From UBA5429 sp942493315 (GTDB lineage: Bacteria > Bacteroidota > Bacteroidia > Bacteroidales > WCHB1-69): a stretch of DNA of 64,000 nucleotides. The stretch lies in assembly GCA_942493315.1 (NCBI GenBank), contig OW818690.1, positions 1,612,001 through 1,676,000 of the forward strand, given 5' to 3'. A program made the translations under genes and the position numbers. This document shows positions 49,321 through 58,202 of the stretch, piece after piece. The notes below the pieces were generated by a model, which ran no database searches, was not told the origin of the DNA, and saw only the letters and a list, made by a program, of their open reading frames with translations. Each line of letters starts with the position of its first letter. The first letter of the stretch is position 1.

Positions 49321-50688
49321 ATGGCTAAATCAACAAGTTTCTTTTATTGTAAAAATTGTGGCAATCAATCAGCGACCTGGCTAGGAAAGTGCCCTGCATG
49401 CGGTTCCTGGAATAGTTATGAAGAGGAAGTTGTACATAGGGAAGAGAAACAAAAAGGAAAATCAACACCCCAGTTCAACAAACCAATACCCAAAAAAATC
49501 AATGAAATTTCTTTAGAACAAACGGCTAGAATAGCTACCACTTACTCTGAATTTGACCATGTTTTGGGTGGTGGAATTGTTCCTGGATCATTAATTTTAC
49601 TTGGTGGTGAACCCGGAATCGGTAAATCAACGTTACTATTGCAAACAGCTCTCTCTTTACAAAATTTTCCGGTACTCTATATTTCCGGAGAAGAGAGTGA
49701 TTCTCAACTCAAAATGAGAGCAGAAAGGATTTGTAATTCTATCAATAAAGAGTGTTATATTCTTACGGAAACCAATACTCAGGAGATTTTTAAACATATT
49801 GAACAGTTGCAACCCAAACTGGTTATTGTGGATTCTATTCAAACCATGCAAAGCTCTTTAATTGATTCAGCGTCCGGATCTATCTCTCAAATCAAAGAGT
49901 GTGCCGCTGAATTTCAACATTTATGCAAAACCGGAGGATTTCCTGTGTTTTTAATTGGACATATTACAAAAGATGGAACGATTGCCGGTCCTAAAATCCT
50001 GGAACATATTGTAGATACTGTTTTGCAATTTGAAGGTGATCAACATTATGGATATCGGATTGTTCGTTGTATAAAAAACCGGTTTGGATCCACTTCAGAA
50101 TTGGGAATCTTTGAGATGCATTCCAATGGACTGAGAGAAATTACCAATCCTTCTGAAATATTGATTGCATCCCGGGATGAAAATTTCAGTGGAAACACAA
50201 TCGCTGCGATTATGGAAGGGAACCGACCGATGATGATTGAAACTCAGGCTTTGGTGAGCAGTGCCGTTTACGGAACGCCCCAAAGATCTGCAACGGGTTT
50301 TGATTTAAGGCGAATGAATATGCTTTTGGCTGTTTTAGAGAAACGATGTGGGTTTAAACTGGGAGCTAAAGACGTATTTTTGAATATGGCCGGAGGTTTC
50401 CATATCGAAGATCCTGCCATCAATTTATCCATTATGGCATCCATTCTCTCTTCTGCGGTGGATATTGCGGTGGATTCTAAAACCTGTTTTGCAGGTGAAA
50501 TGGGTCTAAGTGGTGAGGTTCGTCCAGTTTCAAGAATTGAACAAAGAATCAGCGAAGCAGAAAAATTAGGTTTTAATCGTATTTTTTTCTCTAAATATAA
50601 CATGAAAGGGCTCGATGCTAAAAAAATGAAGATTAAATTATGCCCTGTCGGAAAAATTGAAGAGATGATGAAACAACTTTTTGAGTAA
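49321..50688 (+). CDS. radA: DNA repair protein RadA
   Basis: A RecA-related helicase and branch-migration ATPase for homologous recombination. 455 residues, normal length. N-terminal zinc finger CKNCGNQSATWLGKCPACGS, Walker A GEPGIGKST (about 98), Walker B VIVDSIQTM, the RadA-specific KNRFGS motif (IKNRFGSTSELG, about 250) and the C-terminal Lon-protease-like domain (MAGGFHIEDPAINLSIMASI) are all present. Start fixed by the zinc finger and the close upstream promoter. Confidence 0.97.
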   Translation: MAKSTSFFYCKNCGNQSATWLGKCPACGSWNSYEEEVVHREEKQKGKSTPQFNKPIPKKINEISLEQTARIATTYSEFDHVLGGGIVPGSLILLGGEPGIGKSTLLLQTALSLQNFPVLYISGEESDSQLKMRAERICNSINKECYILTETNTQEIFKHIEQLQPKLVIVDSIQTMQSSLIDSASGSISQIKECAAEFQHLCKTGGFPVFLIGHITKDGTIAGPKILEHIVDTVLQFEGDQHYGYRIVRCIKNRFGSTSELGIFEMHSNGLREITNPSEILIASRDENFSGNTIAAIMEGNRPMMIETQALVSSAVYGTPQRSATGFDLRRMNMLLAVLEKRCGFKLGAKDVFLNMAGGFHIEDPAINLSIMASILSSAVDIAVDSKTCFAGEMGLSGEVRPVSRIEQRISEAEKLGFNRIFFSKYNMKGLDAKKMKIKLCPVGKIEEMMKQLFE

Positions 50689-50699
50689 TATAAGGGATT

Positions 50700-51713
50700 A
50701 TGTTGAATCAGGTTTTCCTTATTATTTTAAAAAGATTATTCTATAACAAAATCAGATACTCCCATTGGATTGCCTTTACTCAATACAATAGTATTTTAAA
50801 AATTCGAAATTTGGTTTTCAATTTTTATGAAAGAAAAAGAAAAAAAATTGTTTTAGAATCAAAACCGTACTTAATCAATTCTGAGCCCACCAATCATTGC
50901 ATGTTACAGTGCCCGTTTTGTCCCACCGGAAAAGGGGAATATCGACTTAAAGGTTTTTTGGATTTTGAATTTTATCAAAAAATGGTCGATCAGTTATCAC
51001 TTTACAGTTATTTGATCACTTTTCATGGTTGGGGTGAACCGTTGCTTCATCCACATTTATCTGACATGATTCAATACGCCCATCAAAAGAAAATATGTAC
51101 TGTGTTGACTACCAATGGGATGCACCTTAATAAGGAGATATGTCAAAAATTGATTGACAGTAAATTGGATGTACTCTATATTTCCTTAGATGGCGCTTCC
51201 TCAGAAACGTATCAAAAATACAGAGTGCATGGAAATTATGATCAAATTCTTGAAAATCTGAAACTTTTAGTCCAATTAAAAAAAGAACAAAAAAGCAAGA
51301 CTCCATTTATCGAGTGGCAGTTTCTGGTGTTTAAACACAATGAACATGAAATTGAAAATGCAACTCAGTTAGCAAGAGAGATTGGAGTAGATCATTTTAT
51401 TCTATTACCGGCATATACAGAAGATATAACTTACGATGCAACTGATCCAAAGTTCAGACTTTCCAAAGGATCTCCCTTAGCAAAAAGAGAAAATTGCAGA
51501 CATTTATGGAGCACTTTCACTTTTCATCAAAATGGGATTGTTGTACCTTGCTGTTATGATTTTCCGGAGCATATTGCATACGGGAATTTAAAACAGGATT
51601 CCATTGAAACGATCTGGAACAACCCTATTTTTCAAGAATCCAGAGCATTTATTGTTACAGGAAACTCCAGTTCAACACTCGCCAAAACCTGCATGGAGTG
51701 TATTGCAAAGTAA
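50700..51713 (+). CDS. Radical SAM protein with SPASM domain
   Basis: A 337-residue radical SAM enzyme. The CxxxCxxC cluster-binding motif is in CMLQCPFCPTG (about residue 63), followed by TFHGWGEPLLHP and VLTTNGMHL, all typical. The C-terminal SPASM domain has the cysteines of ENCRHLW, VVPCCYDFP and KTCMECIAK for auxiliary clusters. SPASM enzymes modify peptides or sugars, or act in cofactor synthesis; the related gene set gives no clue here. It starts 11 bases after radA, so it may be co-transcribed. Confidence 0.9.
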   Translation: MLNQVFLIILKRLFYNKIRYSHWIAFTQYNSILKIRNLVFNFYERKRKKIVLESKPYLINSEPTNHCMLQCPFCPTGKGEYRLKGFLDFEFYQKMVDQLSLYSYLITFHGWGEPLLHPHLSDMIQYAHQKKICTVLTTNGMHLNKEICQKLIDSKLDVLYISLDGASSETYQKYRVHGNYDQILENLKLLVQLKKEQKSKTPFIEWQFLVFKHNEHEIENATQLAREIGVDHFILLPAYTEDITYDATDPKFRLSKGSPLAKRENCRHLWSTFTFHQNGIVVPCCYDFPEHIAYGNLKQDSIETIWNNPIFQESRAFIVTGNSSSTLAKTCMECIAK

Positions 51714-51717
51714 TCAA

Positions 51718-51770
51718 AGAGCACACGAGCATTCTGAGCAAACGAGCATTCCGAGCACTCGAGCATTCGA
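51718..51770. repeat. GAGCATTC-type octamer repeat
   Basis: Degenerate units of GAGCATTC/CGAGCATT (GAGCACACGAGCATTCTGAG, then CAAACGAGCATTCCGAGCAC and TCGAGCATTCG) fill the spacer between the convergent radical SAM and DUF2851 genes. Same unit as at 10291 and 43380. Confidence 0.75.
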
Positions 51771-51775
51771 ACCCA

Positions 51776-53074
51776 CTATCCTCCGGAAATGATCTTCTGC
51801 CCTAATGGACAATCCAGACACTTTTTGATACTGCAGTAGTTTTTGGCAACATGAATGATAGATTGTGTGTCAAAAGCCGATTTAACAGGAAAACGACACT
51901 CTCTGTATCGGGTGATAAGGTGGTTGTTTTCTGGTTCTAAAGTGGAATACAAATCTATCGCTCTGTCTTGTAGTTCGATACGTCCTGAAAAAATACCAAA
52001 AGTGTATAATACCGGGATGATGGTATTGATCATGAGCAACTCAAAAGTGGGTTTTCCAATTAAAGTGCCATGTTTTTTGGCGGGTTTTCCAAATTGGTAA
52101 TGAGTGCTCCAGTAAGGATCGGGCTGTGTCATCAATATATGTTCAAATTGAGCTAATTCTGTTTGATTTTCGATCCTGCTGAACAATTGTGGATAATGGT
52201 GAACGATTTCACAGAGTTGTGCAATCCTGATACATGGGAAATTTTGAGGACGCATTCTCAGCAGATTCCAGTTTTTAACATGGATTGGAGTTAACTTGTA
52301 TTTTTTCTTTAAATATTGGTATTCATTTTGCAACATCTCAAAATAGGGATCATCCAATTGTTCCTCTAACATTCCTGATTGTCCAAATAGTAAAGCATAC
52401 ACTTGTAAATGATTGTTAGAGTGAGATCTCAGTACTTTATAAGGTAAGCTTTTGGACATCATCTCAAAAGCACTCTGATTGGTATGAAATCCAAAGTTGA
52501 TTGCTAACATTCGGAAAATGGTTTCATCCCAATCCCCGGCACATTCGGTATAAATCTTGTTGATTTGAGATTGTTTATATTCCAATCTTTCTGCTATCAT
52601 TTTGGAATAAAGTGCGGCAAACTGCAATTTCAGATAGCTATTGTTTTCTTCTTCCTTTTGTTGGATATAGGGCGCACACGGTAATGGATGAGTGGATTGG
52701 TGAATCTTTTCGTAATTTTCCAGTATAGCAGAGGAGATATAATTTTTCAATTCTAAAACCGGAAATTTATCGGTTGCTTCTTTTACATTGGGTAGATCAT
52801 CATCATATACGACATGTAAAATGACACTGTTGTATTTTTCATCCCTATGGTGATTGTGCTTGTACCAATCTGATGTTTTGATGTGAATCTCTACGTCTCC
52901 GGCCCAGAGAATCTGATTGATTTTAATAATAGCTTGTTTGAAATCGGGGCCCGCATCTTGATGTGCAAAGCCGGGTTGAATGATTGAAACCTCTTGTCCG
53001 TCAGTGGTTTTGAAATTGAAAGAGCTGAAAATGGAGTGTTTCCAAATGTAATGGAGCAGATATTCTGAGTTCAT
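51776..53074 (-). CDS. DUF2851 family protein
   Basis: A cytosolic protein of about 432 residues, found almost only in Bacteroidota and relatives, function unknown. Start chosen at the ATG at 53072-53074 (MNSEYLLHYIWKHSIF), which matches the usual family start, rather than the 15 residues longer frame. Diagnostic features are QDAGPDFKQAIIKINQILWA, GDVEIHIKTSDWYKHNHHRD (which looks like a nuclease-type Asp/Glu/His cluster), NPPRxxPxxRI-like RPQNFPCIRIAQL, and the C-terminal CxxxKCLDCP (SIKKCLDCPLGQKII). The N-terminal motif hints at a restriction-endonuclease-like fold; this is inference. Confidence 0.88.
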   Translation of the reverse strand: MNSEYLLHYIWKHSIFSSFNFKTTDGQEVSIIQPGFAHQDAGPDFKQAIIKINQILWAGDVEIHIKTSDWYKHNHHRDEKYNSVILHVVYDDDLPNVKEATDKFPVLELKNYISSAILENYEKIHQSTHPLPCAPYIQQKEEENNSYLKLQFAALYSKMIAERLEYKQSQINKIYTECAGDWDETIFRMLAINFGFHTNQSAFEMMSKSLPYKVLRSHSNNHLQVYALLFGQSGMLEEQLDDPYFEMLQNEYQYLKKKYKLTPIHVKNWNLLRMRPQNFPCIRIAQLCEIVHHYPQLFSRIENQTELAQFEHILMTQPDPYWSTHYQFGKPAKKHGTLIGKPTFELLMINTIIPVLYTFGIFSGRIELQDRAIDLYSTLEPENNHLITRYRECRFPVKSAFDTQSIIHVAKNYCSIKKCLDCPLGQKIISGG

Positions 53075-53137
53075 CGCAGTAAAATTTAGACAGCGAAGAT
53101 ACAAAATTTTTGTTTCCAAAAATCATTTATAAAAAAT

Positions 53138-53854
53138 TTATTTGATTAAATCGCGGATCACTTCTGATGCCATAAAACAGCCGAAAATAGCCGGCATATA
53201 GGAGATGGTTCCTACAACAGAAAGTTTGTTGATGGCAGGGTTACTGTCGATTACAACGGCATTTTCCGGAACTAATTCTGGAGAAAAAACTGCTTTAAAG
53301 CCACTTCTTATTCCTAAATGGTGTAATCTTTTACGAACAATAAAAGCAAGCTTACACTGGTATGTTTTCTTAATATCAACAACCTGTACCAAGGAAGGAT
53401 CCATTTTTCCACCTGCTCCCATAGCTGAGATCAATGGGTATTGACGCTCTAAAGTTTGAAAGATTAAAAGTACTTTTGGGGAGAGGGAGTCTATACAATC
53501 ACAAACATAATCATAAATCGCAGCATCGAGGATCTGATCAGTTCTTTCATCTTTAATAAACTCTTGAATCACATGCAATTTAATAGCAGGATTGATATCT
53601 TTTAATCTTTGAGCCACCAATTCTGATTTGGGAAGCCCTTTAGTGGAATTTAAGGCTATTAATTGTCTGTTGATATTGGTTTCATCCACTTCATCTGCGT
53701 CAACTATGGTCATCTCTCCAATTCCGGCACGACAAAGTTGTTCAGCAGTGTATGCACCCACACCACCTAATCCAACCACCAATACATGTTTGGATTGTAA
53801 TTTTAATAGATTTTCTTTTCCTAATAAAAGTTCCGTTCTTGATAACCAGTTCAT
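53138..53854 (-). CDS. tcdA: tRNA threonylcarbamoyladenosine dehydratase (TcdA/CsdL-like, E1 fold)
   Basis: An E1-like ThiF-family enzyme, 238 residues. ATP-dependent dehydration of t6A37 in tRNA to the cyclic form ct6A. Visible are the Rossmann loop GLGGVGAYTAEQLCRAGIG, the DADEVDETNINRQ motif with catalytic Arg and Asp, and SKGLPKSELVAQRL-like segments. The catalytic-Cys region of canonical E1 enzymes is not needed here. It starts two bases after miaA ends, so these two tRNA modification genes for positions 37 sit together. Confidence 0.9.
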   Translation of the reverse strand: MNWLSRTELLLGKENLLKLQSKHVLVVGLGGVGAYTAEQLCRAGIGEMTIVDADEVDETNINRQLIALNSTKGLPKSELVAQRLKDINPAIKLHVIQEFIKDERTDQILDAAIYDYVCDCIDSLSPKVLLIFQTLERQYPLISAMGAGGKMDPSLVQVVDIKKTYQCKLAFIVRKRLHHLGIRSGFKAVFSPELVPENAVVIDSNPAINKLSVVGTISYMPAIFGCFMASEVIRDLIK

Positions 53855-53855
53855 A

Positions 53856-54764
53856 TTAATCTTGTAAATCTATGTATTGATAAGCTCCATCTCTTTTGAA
53901 CCAGGTGAGTTGCCTTTTGGCGTAGCGACGGGTGTGCGTTTTTATATCTTCTATCGCTTGTTCATAAGTAAGTTTTCCGTCTAAATAGTCAAAAAGTTCT
54001 TTATAACCTACTGTATTTAAAGCATTATAATTTTTGAATGGTATGAGTGATTTTACTTCATCAAGGAGACCGTTTTCCATCATTTGATCCACTCTTTGGT
54101 TGATTCGATCAAAAAGGATCTCTCTGGGTCTGTTCAAACAATATTTCACGATTTCAAAAGATCTGGATTTACTGGAATTTGTTAAAAAGCGGGAGTAAGG
54201 TTCCCCCATTTGAATGGTAACTTCGAGAGCCCGCATGATTCGTTTATGATTGGCAATATCTGCCTGTTCATAAAATTCGGGATCCAACTTTTTAATTTGA
54301 TTTCTAAGGCCTTCAATTCCTTCTTTATCAAATAGATCCATGACATAATTCCGAATTTTGGGATCAGGATCCGGAAGATCATCAATCCCTTTGCAAACAG
54401 CATCAATGTAAAGGCCACTGCCACCGGTTAAAATGACGATATTATTTTGTTGAAAAAGGCTAGGGAGTAGGTTTAGAACATCTTGTTCAAATTTTGAAAC
54501 ACTGTAATAATCGTTTATGGAAAGGTGTCCTAAAAAGTGATGAGGTACTCCTTTTAATTCCTGTTCCGTAGGAAAAGCAGTGCCGATTCTCAACTCTTTA
54601 TAAAATTGTCTGGAATCGGCAGATATTACGCTTGTATTTAATTGGATTGCAAGATCAACAGTCAGAGCAGTTTTTCCGACGGCAGTGGGTCCTGTAATAA
54701 CCAGTAGAATCGGTTTATTAGAACTCTCTGGAAGTATCAAATTCTTCAAAATCGGATAAATCAT
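53856..54764 (-). CDS. miaA: tRNA dimethylallyltransferase (MiaA)
   Basis: Adds a dimethylallyl group to A37 of tRNAs that read codons starting with U. P-loop GPTAVGKTALTVDLA, SADSRQFYKELRIGTA, and HHFLGHLS; ILTGGSGLYIDAVCKGIDDL; and the C-terminal THTRRYAKRQLTWFKR are all intact. The exact start is unclear: ATG at 54764 is used here; in-frame ATGs at 54788 to 54767 and a TTG nearer the P-loop are also possible. All overlap the upstream gene by 40 to 70 bases, which itself suggests translational coupling. Confidence 0.93.
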   Translation of the reverse strand: MIYPILKNLILPESSNKPILLVITGPTAVGKTALTVDLAIQLNTSVISADSRQFYKELRIGTAFPTEQELKGVPHHFLGHLSINDYYSVSKFEQDVLNLLPSLFQQNNIVILTGGSGLYIDAVCKGIDDLPDPDPKIRNYVMDLFDKEGIEGLRNQIKKLDPEFYEQADIANHKRIMRALEVTIQMGEPYSRFLTNSSKSRSFEIVKYCLNRPREILFDRINQRVDQMMENGLLDEVKSLIPFKNYNALNTVGYKELFDYLDGKLTYEQAIEDIKTHTRRYAKRQLTWFKRDGAYQYIDLQD

Positions 54765-55317
54765 CATTAAAATCATCATTGAAAGCATCTAAGTCCTCTT
54801 CATCATAAGAATCTTCGGTAACAAAATTTGAATCTTCGTCACTTAAATTGAGTGCTTGTGCTTCTTTAGGAAGTTCTTTTACACTATTGGTACATCTGGG
54901 ATAGGTAACAGAAGGATCAACAGGAAGTGTTTTAAGTAGTTCAATATAAAACACCTGAGGATTCAGAAAGTTATATTCATAGATGATTTGCTGATGCGGA
55001 TCCGCCATAAAGTCTTTTAAAAGAACATCTTTCATCACAAATTTTGGAATATTGGATTGGGTAACATGATCATCCACATCATCATATTCAGGGACTTCAG
55101 TTTCCTGATCGTCACACATATCAACAAGAGTGATCTCTTGTTTTGTATTCCATTTGGCATCACAGATCGCAAATGAGGAGAGTTCATTTCCGCTTAACCC
55201 GATACTTTGAAAGAGAATGTTGTGGAAAGATTCAAAATTGTCTGTAGATAGGATCTCAATATCTCTAACAAAATCCTCGACAGCATCGTAGTAAACTCTA
55301 AATTTGTAGTAGTACAT
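54718..55317 (-). CDS. Plasmid pRiA4b ORF-3 / IS1096 TnpR-like protein with acidic tail
   Basis: A 199-residue protein of the pRiA4b ORF-3 family (also labelled IS1096 element passenger TnpR), despite the name not a transposase. The core has YYYKFRVYYDAVEDFVRDIEI, FESFHNILFQSIGLSGNEL and SFAICDAKWNTKQEITLVDM. The last 45 residues are extremely acidic (DSYDEEDLDAFNDDFNDDL) and coincide with the start of miaA in another frame. Found at this spot, before miaA, in other Bacteroidota as far as I recall; function unknown. Confidence 0.8.
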   Translation of the reverse strand: MYYYKFRVYYDAVEDFVRDIEILSTDNFESFHNILFQSIGLSGNELSSFAICDAKWNTKQEITLVDMCDDQETEVPEYDDVDDHVTQSNIPKFVMKDVLLKDFMADPHQQIIYEYNFLNPQVFYIELLKTLPVDPSVTYPRCTNSVKELPKEAQALNLSDEDSNFVTEDSYDEEDLDAFNDDFNDDLSDFEEFDTSREF

Positions 55318-55342
55318 GGTTTGTCAATTTAAAGGTTAATAA

Positions 55343-56053
55343 TTAGGCCATATTAGTAAAAACTTGGGTCACATCATCATCCTCTTCGATTCTCTCTAAC
55401 AATTTTTCAATTTCAGCACGTTGTTCCTCGGTCACCTCTTTAATATCATTAGGGATTCTTTCAAACTTAAACTCTATAATTTCGTAATTATTTTCTTCCA
55501 AAAATTTTTGAATAGGTCCAAAATTTTGAAATTCTGCATAAATTAGAATTTGACCATCCTCTTCAAAAACTTCTTCAACATTAAAGTCAATCAATTCAAA
55601 TTCGAACTCTTCCAGATCTAAGCCCTCTTTTTTAGCAATAGTAAAGCGGCATTTTCTGTCGAAAATAAAGTCTAGCATTCCATGAGTGCCGAGTGAGCCG
55701 TTGAATTTGTTAAAATAACTTCTGATATTGGCGACAGATCTTTGATTATTATCCGTTGCGGCTTCAATTAATACAGCAATACCATGAGGTGCATATCCTT
55801 CAAAAACCACCTCTTTATATTCGGAAGTATCTTTTTCAAAAGCGCGTTTAATCGCTCTTTCAACATTATCTTTTGGCATGTTTTCAGAGCGTGCATTCTG
55901 AATTAAAAGTCTTAATTTAGAATTTGTTGCAGGATCTGCACCCCCTGCTTTAGCAGCCATTGTAATTTCTCTTCCTAGTCTGGTAAACACTTTAGCCATG
56001 TTTCCCCAGCGTTTAAATTTTCTTTCTTTTCTAAATTCAAAAGCTCTTCCCAT
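55343..56053 (-). CDS. YebC/PmpR family transcriptional or translational regulator
   Basis: A 236-residue conserved protein; members act as DNA-binding regulators or as ribosome-associated factors easing translation through proline stretches. Start MGRAFEFRKERKFKRWGNMA, then FTRLGREITMAAKAGGADPA, NARSENMPKDNVERAIKRAF, GYAPHGIAVLIEAATDNNQR and the acidic C-terminal half are all typical. In the Bacteroidota the N-terminus is extended in the form seen here. Ends 25 bases before the next gene start on the - strand. Confidence 0.93.
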   Translation of the reverse strand: MGRAFEFRKERKFKRWGNMAKVFTRLGREITMAAKAGGADPATNSKLRLLIQNARSENMPKDNVERAIKRAFEKDTSEYKEVVFEGYAPHGIAVLIEAATDNNQRSVANIRSYFNKFNGSLGTHGMLDFIFDRKCRFTIAKKEGLDLEEFEFELIDFNVEEVFEEDGQILIYAEFQNFGPIQKFLEENNYEIIEFKFERIPNDIKEVTEEQRAEIEKLLERIEEDDDVTQVFTNMA

Positions 56054-56106
56054 ATTGATTATTTATAATTGGTTTAGACTGCAAAAATAAACAAAAATTT
56101 TCAATT

Positions 56107-56727
56107 TTAATCCTCTTTGACACCAATTGAATGTGCAATAATTGGTTTTCCGTTTAGTTTAAGCAGTTCTTTGATTTGATCTCTTTGGATCATCCCGATT
56201 GCACAAGTAGTTAAATTTTCTGAAGTGCAAAACAGATAGATGTTTTGACTGATATAACCCGCATCTATAGCTCCGTAAAACTCTTTAGCAGCATCATCAA
56301 ACCGATCCATCTTATCATAATTGGCAACCAATAAAATCAATAAAGGTGTATCTTTGAATCCTTCCTGTTTTGGAAGTTGCTCTCTTATATCCTGATTATA
56401 TACTTGTTTTAATTTATTTTCTGCTGGAAGGTACAAATAAGTACCTGTTTTCATAAAAACGTAAACATCAATCTCCTGAACATTTCTGGCTGATGGGGCT
56501 GTTCTTTTTCCACTCGGTCTATTTATGCCAAAAGCTGCCCAAAGTAGATTGGACAGCTTTTGGTTTGATATCTCTTTTTGAGAAAAATTTCTATTGGTTT
56601 CCCTTTTAGAAAGTGCCTCCATCAAAGGCATCCCACCGGTTGTATCTGGAGGGAGGAGTTGAATATCTTGAGCGTTTAGAGAAATGAGGAAGCAGAAAAT
56701 GAAAAATAATAGATTAATTTTTTTCAT
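56107..56727 (-). CDS. SagB-type nitroreductase-fold protein with signal peptide
   Basis: A 206-residue FMN-dependent oxidoreductase-like protein of the SagB/ThcOx group. A signal peptide (MKKINLLFFIFCFLISLNAQ) directs it to the periplasm. The nitroreductase start LMEALSKRETNRNFSQKEIS, SNLLWAAFGINRPSGKRTAP, SARNVQEIDVYVF, and the IDAGYISQNIYLFCTSENL flavin-binding segments are present. Stand-alone exported members are frequent in this phylum; they probably do not make peptide oxazoles, and the substrate is unknown. Confidence 0.85.
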   Translation of the reverse strand: MKKINLLFFIFCFLISLNAQDIQLLPPDTTGGMPLMEALSKRETNRNFSQKEISNQKLSNLLWAAFGINRPSGKRTAPSARNVQEIDVYVFMKTGTYLYLPAENKLKQVYNQDIREQLPKQEGFKDTPLLILLVANYDKMDRFDDAAKEFYGAIDAGYISQNIYLFCTSENLTTCAIGMIQRDQIKELLKLNGKPIIAHSIGVKED

Positions 56728-56746
56728 TTTGATCGGTTATTTTAGT

Positions 56747-57730
56747 TTAAGATATGTCATTATTTGATTTGCCTGATTTTGGTTTTGCAATTGCCTCGCG
56801 CATTTGGGTATCTGCTTTGATATTTTCTAATTTGTAATAATCAAGAACACCAAAAGACCCATTTCTAAATGCTTCAGCTAATGCTAATGGTACTTCAGCT
56901 TCAGCCAAAATTACTTTTGCACGAGCTTCCTGAGCTTTTGCTTTCATCTCTTGTTCTGTCGCTACAGCCATTGCTCTTCTCTCTTCTGCTTTTGCCTGAG
57001 CAATGTTTTTATCAGCATTGGCTTGGTCCATTTGCAATAATGCTCCAATATTTTTACCAACGTCAACATCAGCGATATCGATAGAAAGAATCTCAAATGC
57101 AGTTCCGGAGTCTAGCCCTTTTGAAAGTACTAATTTTGAAATGGAATCAGGATTTTCTAGAACTACTTTATGAGTATTGGCAGAACCAATTGCAGATACA
57201 ATACCTTCCCCAACACGGGCAACGATAGTTTCTTCACCGGCACCACCCACTAATTGTTTGATGTTGGTTCTCACTGTAATACGCGCTTTTGCTGTTAATT
57301 GAATACCATCCTTTGCAACTGCTGAAACAGGAGGAGTGTCAATAACTTTTGGAATTACAGATGTTTGGATAGCTTCCAAAATATTTCTACCTGCTAAGTC
57401 AATCGCTGTGGCAGCTTTGAAATCAAGGGGAATATTTGCTTTGTCTGCAGAAATTAAAGCATTTACAACAGGAATTACACGTCCACCGGCAAGATAATGC
57501 GCTTCTAATTGGTCTCTGTTTAATGGAATACCTGCCTTAGTTGCAGTAATTAATGAATTAACAATAATGCTGGGTGGAACTTTTCTCCATCGCATTAAAA
57601 TCAACTGAAGTAACGAGATTCTAACACCATTTAATAATGCGTTGAACCATAGTCCGAGGGGAACAATCCACAAGAACAAAATAAGTAGAAAAATAATTCC
57701 TACAACAATTAAAATTGAAATTGGATCCAT
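56747..57730 (-). CDS. floA: Flotillin-like protein FloA
   Basis: A membrane-microdomain scaffold, UPF0365 family, about 327 residues from the ATG at 57728-57730 (MDPISILIVVGIIFLLILFL). A hairpin membrane anchor, then GLWFNALLNGVRISLLQLIL, MRWRKVPPSIIVNSLITATK, the SPFH-like core (AGGAGEETIVARVGEGIV) and the helical AQAKAEERRAMAVATEQEMK repeats that drive oligomerisation. Its partner NfeD gene lies just upstream with 7 bases between, the typical operon pair. Earlier in-frame starts add 8 unlikely residues. Confidence 0.93.
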   Translation of the reverse strand: MDPISILIVVGIIFLLILFLWIVPLGLWFNALLNGVRISLLQLILMRWRKVPPSIIVNSLITATKAGIPLNRDQLEAHYLAGGRVIPVVNALISADKANIPLDFKAATAIDLAGRNILEAIQTSVIPKVIDTPPVSAVAKDGIQLTAKARITVRTNIKQLVGGAGEETIVARVGEGIVSAIGSANTHKVVLENPDSISKLVLSKGLDSGTAFEILSIDIADVDVGKNIGALLQMDQANADKNIAQAKAEERRAMAVATEQEMKAKAQEARAKVILAEAEVPLALAEAFRNGSFGVLDYYKLENIKADTQMREAIAKPKSGKSNNDIS

Positions 57731-57737
57731 AAAAAAT

Positions 57738-58196
57738 TTATTTAAGTTTAACAATAATTTTACTTCCTTCTATTTTATAAATAATGATCGGTTGATTGGG
57801 ATCAATAAAATCGAGTGTAGAAAACACTTCTACAACATCATCACCAAAAATTGCTTTTCCACTTGGAGCTAATCGGGAAAGGGTTACACCCTCCATCCCT
57901 TCATGCAAATGCTCAGGTTGAATATTTACTTTACTGTCAATTTGAGTAGTTAATGTCATTTTACGCCAGGTTTTGGATCGTAAAAATAAAACAACAGCTA
58001 CAACGATAAGCACTACAGTTCCCAGCAATGTAAGGTTACCTGCTAAAGGCCCAAACTTTACATAAGATAGCACAATTCCAATAATGATAAAGATCGATCC
58101 TGCAATTCCTACTACTGCACCGGGTAATGCAAAAAGTTCTAATACTAAGGCAAAGATACCTAATACGATTAAAAAAACAATGACCAACCAGCTCAT
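57738..58196 (-). CDS. NfeD-like membrane protein (FloA partner)
   Basis: A short-form NfeD protein of about 152 residues with three or four transmembrane helices (SWLVIVFLIVLGIFALVLEL; AVVGIAGSIFIIIGIVLSYV; LTLLGTVVLIVVAVVLFL) and a C-terminal OB-fold domain (GMEGVTLSRLAPSGKAIFGD, then VVEVFSTLDFIDP). Works with flotillin FloA in membrane organisation. ATG at 58196 is used; a TTG two codons earlier is possible. Confidence 0.9.
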   Translation of the reverse strand: MSWLVIVFLIVLGIFALVLELFALPGAVVGIAGSIFIIIGIVLSYVKFGPLAGNLTLLGTVVLIVVAVVLFLRSKTWRKMTLTTQIDSKVNIQPEHLHEGMEGVTLSRLAPSGKAIFGDDVVEVFSTLDFIDPNQPIIIYKIEGSKIIVKLK

Positions 58197-58202
58197 ATAC
58201 AA

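Noticed and set aside
50700..51713. Radical SAM/SPASM gene as part of a peptide-modification (sactipeptide-type) cluster
   Set aside because: No small peptide gene, RRE protein or transporter is adjacent; it follows radA and precedes a convergent housekeeping gene.
56107..56727. SagB-like gene as part of a thiazole/oxazole-modified microcin cluster
   Set aside because: The protein has a signal peptide and there is no cyclodehydratase (SagC/D) or precursor gene nearby; exported SagB-like oxidoreductases are common in this phylum.
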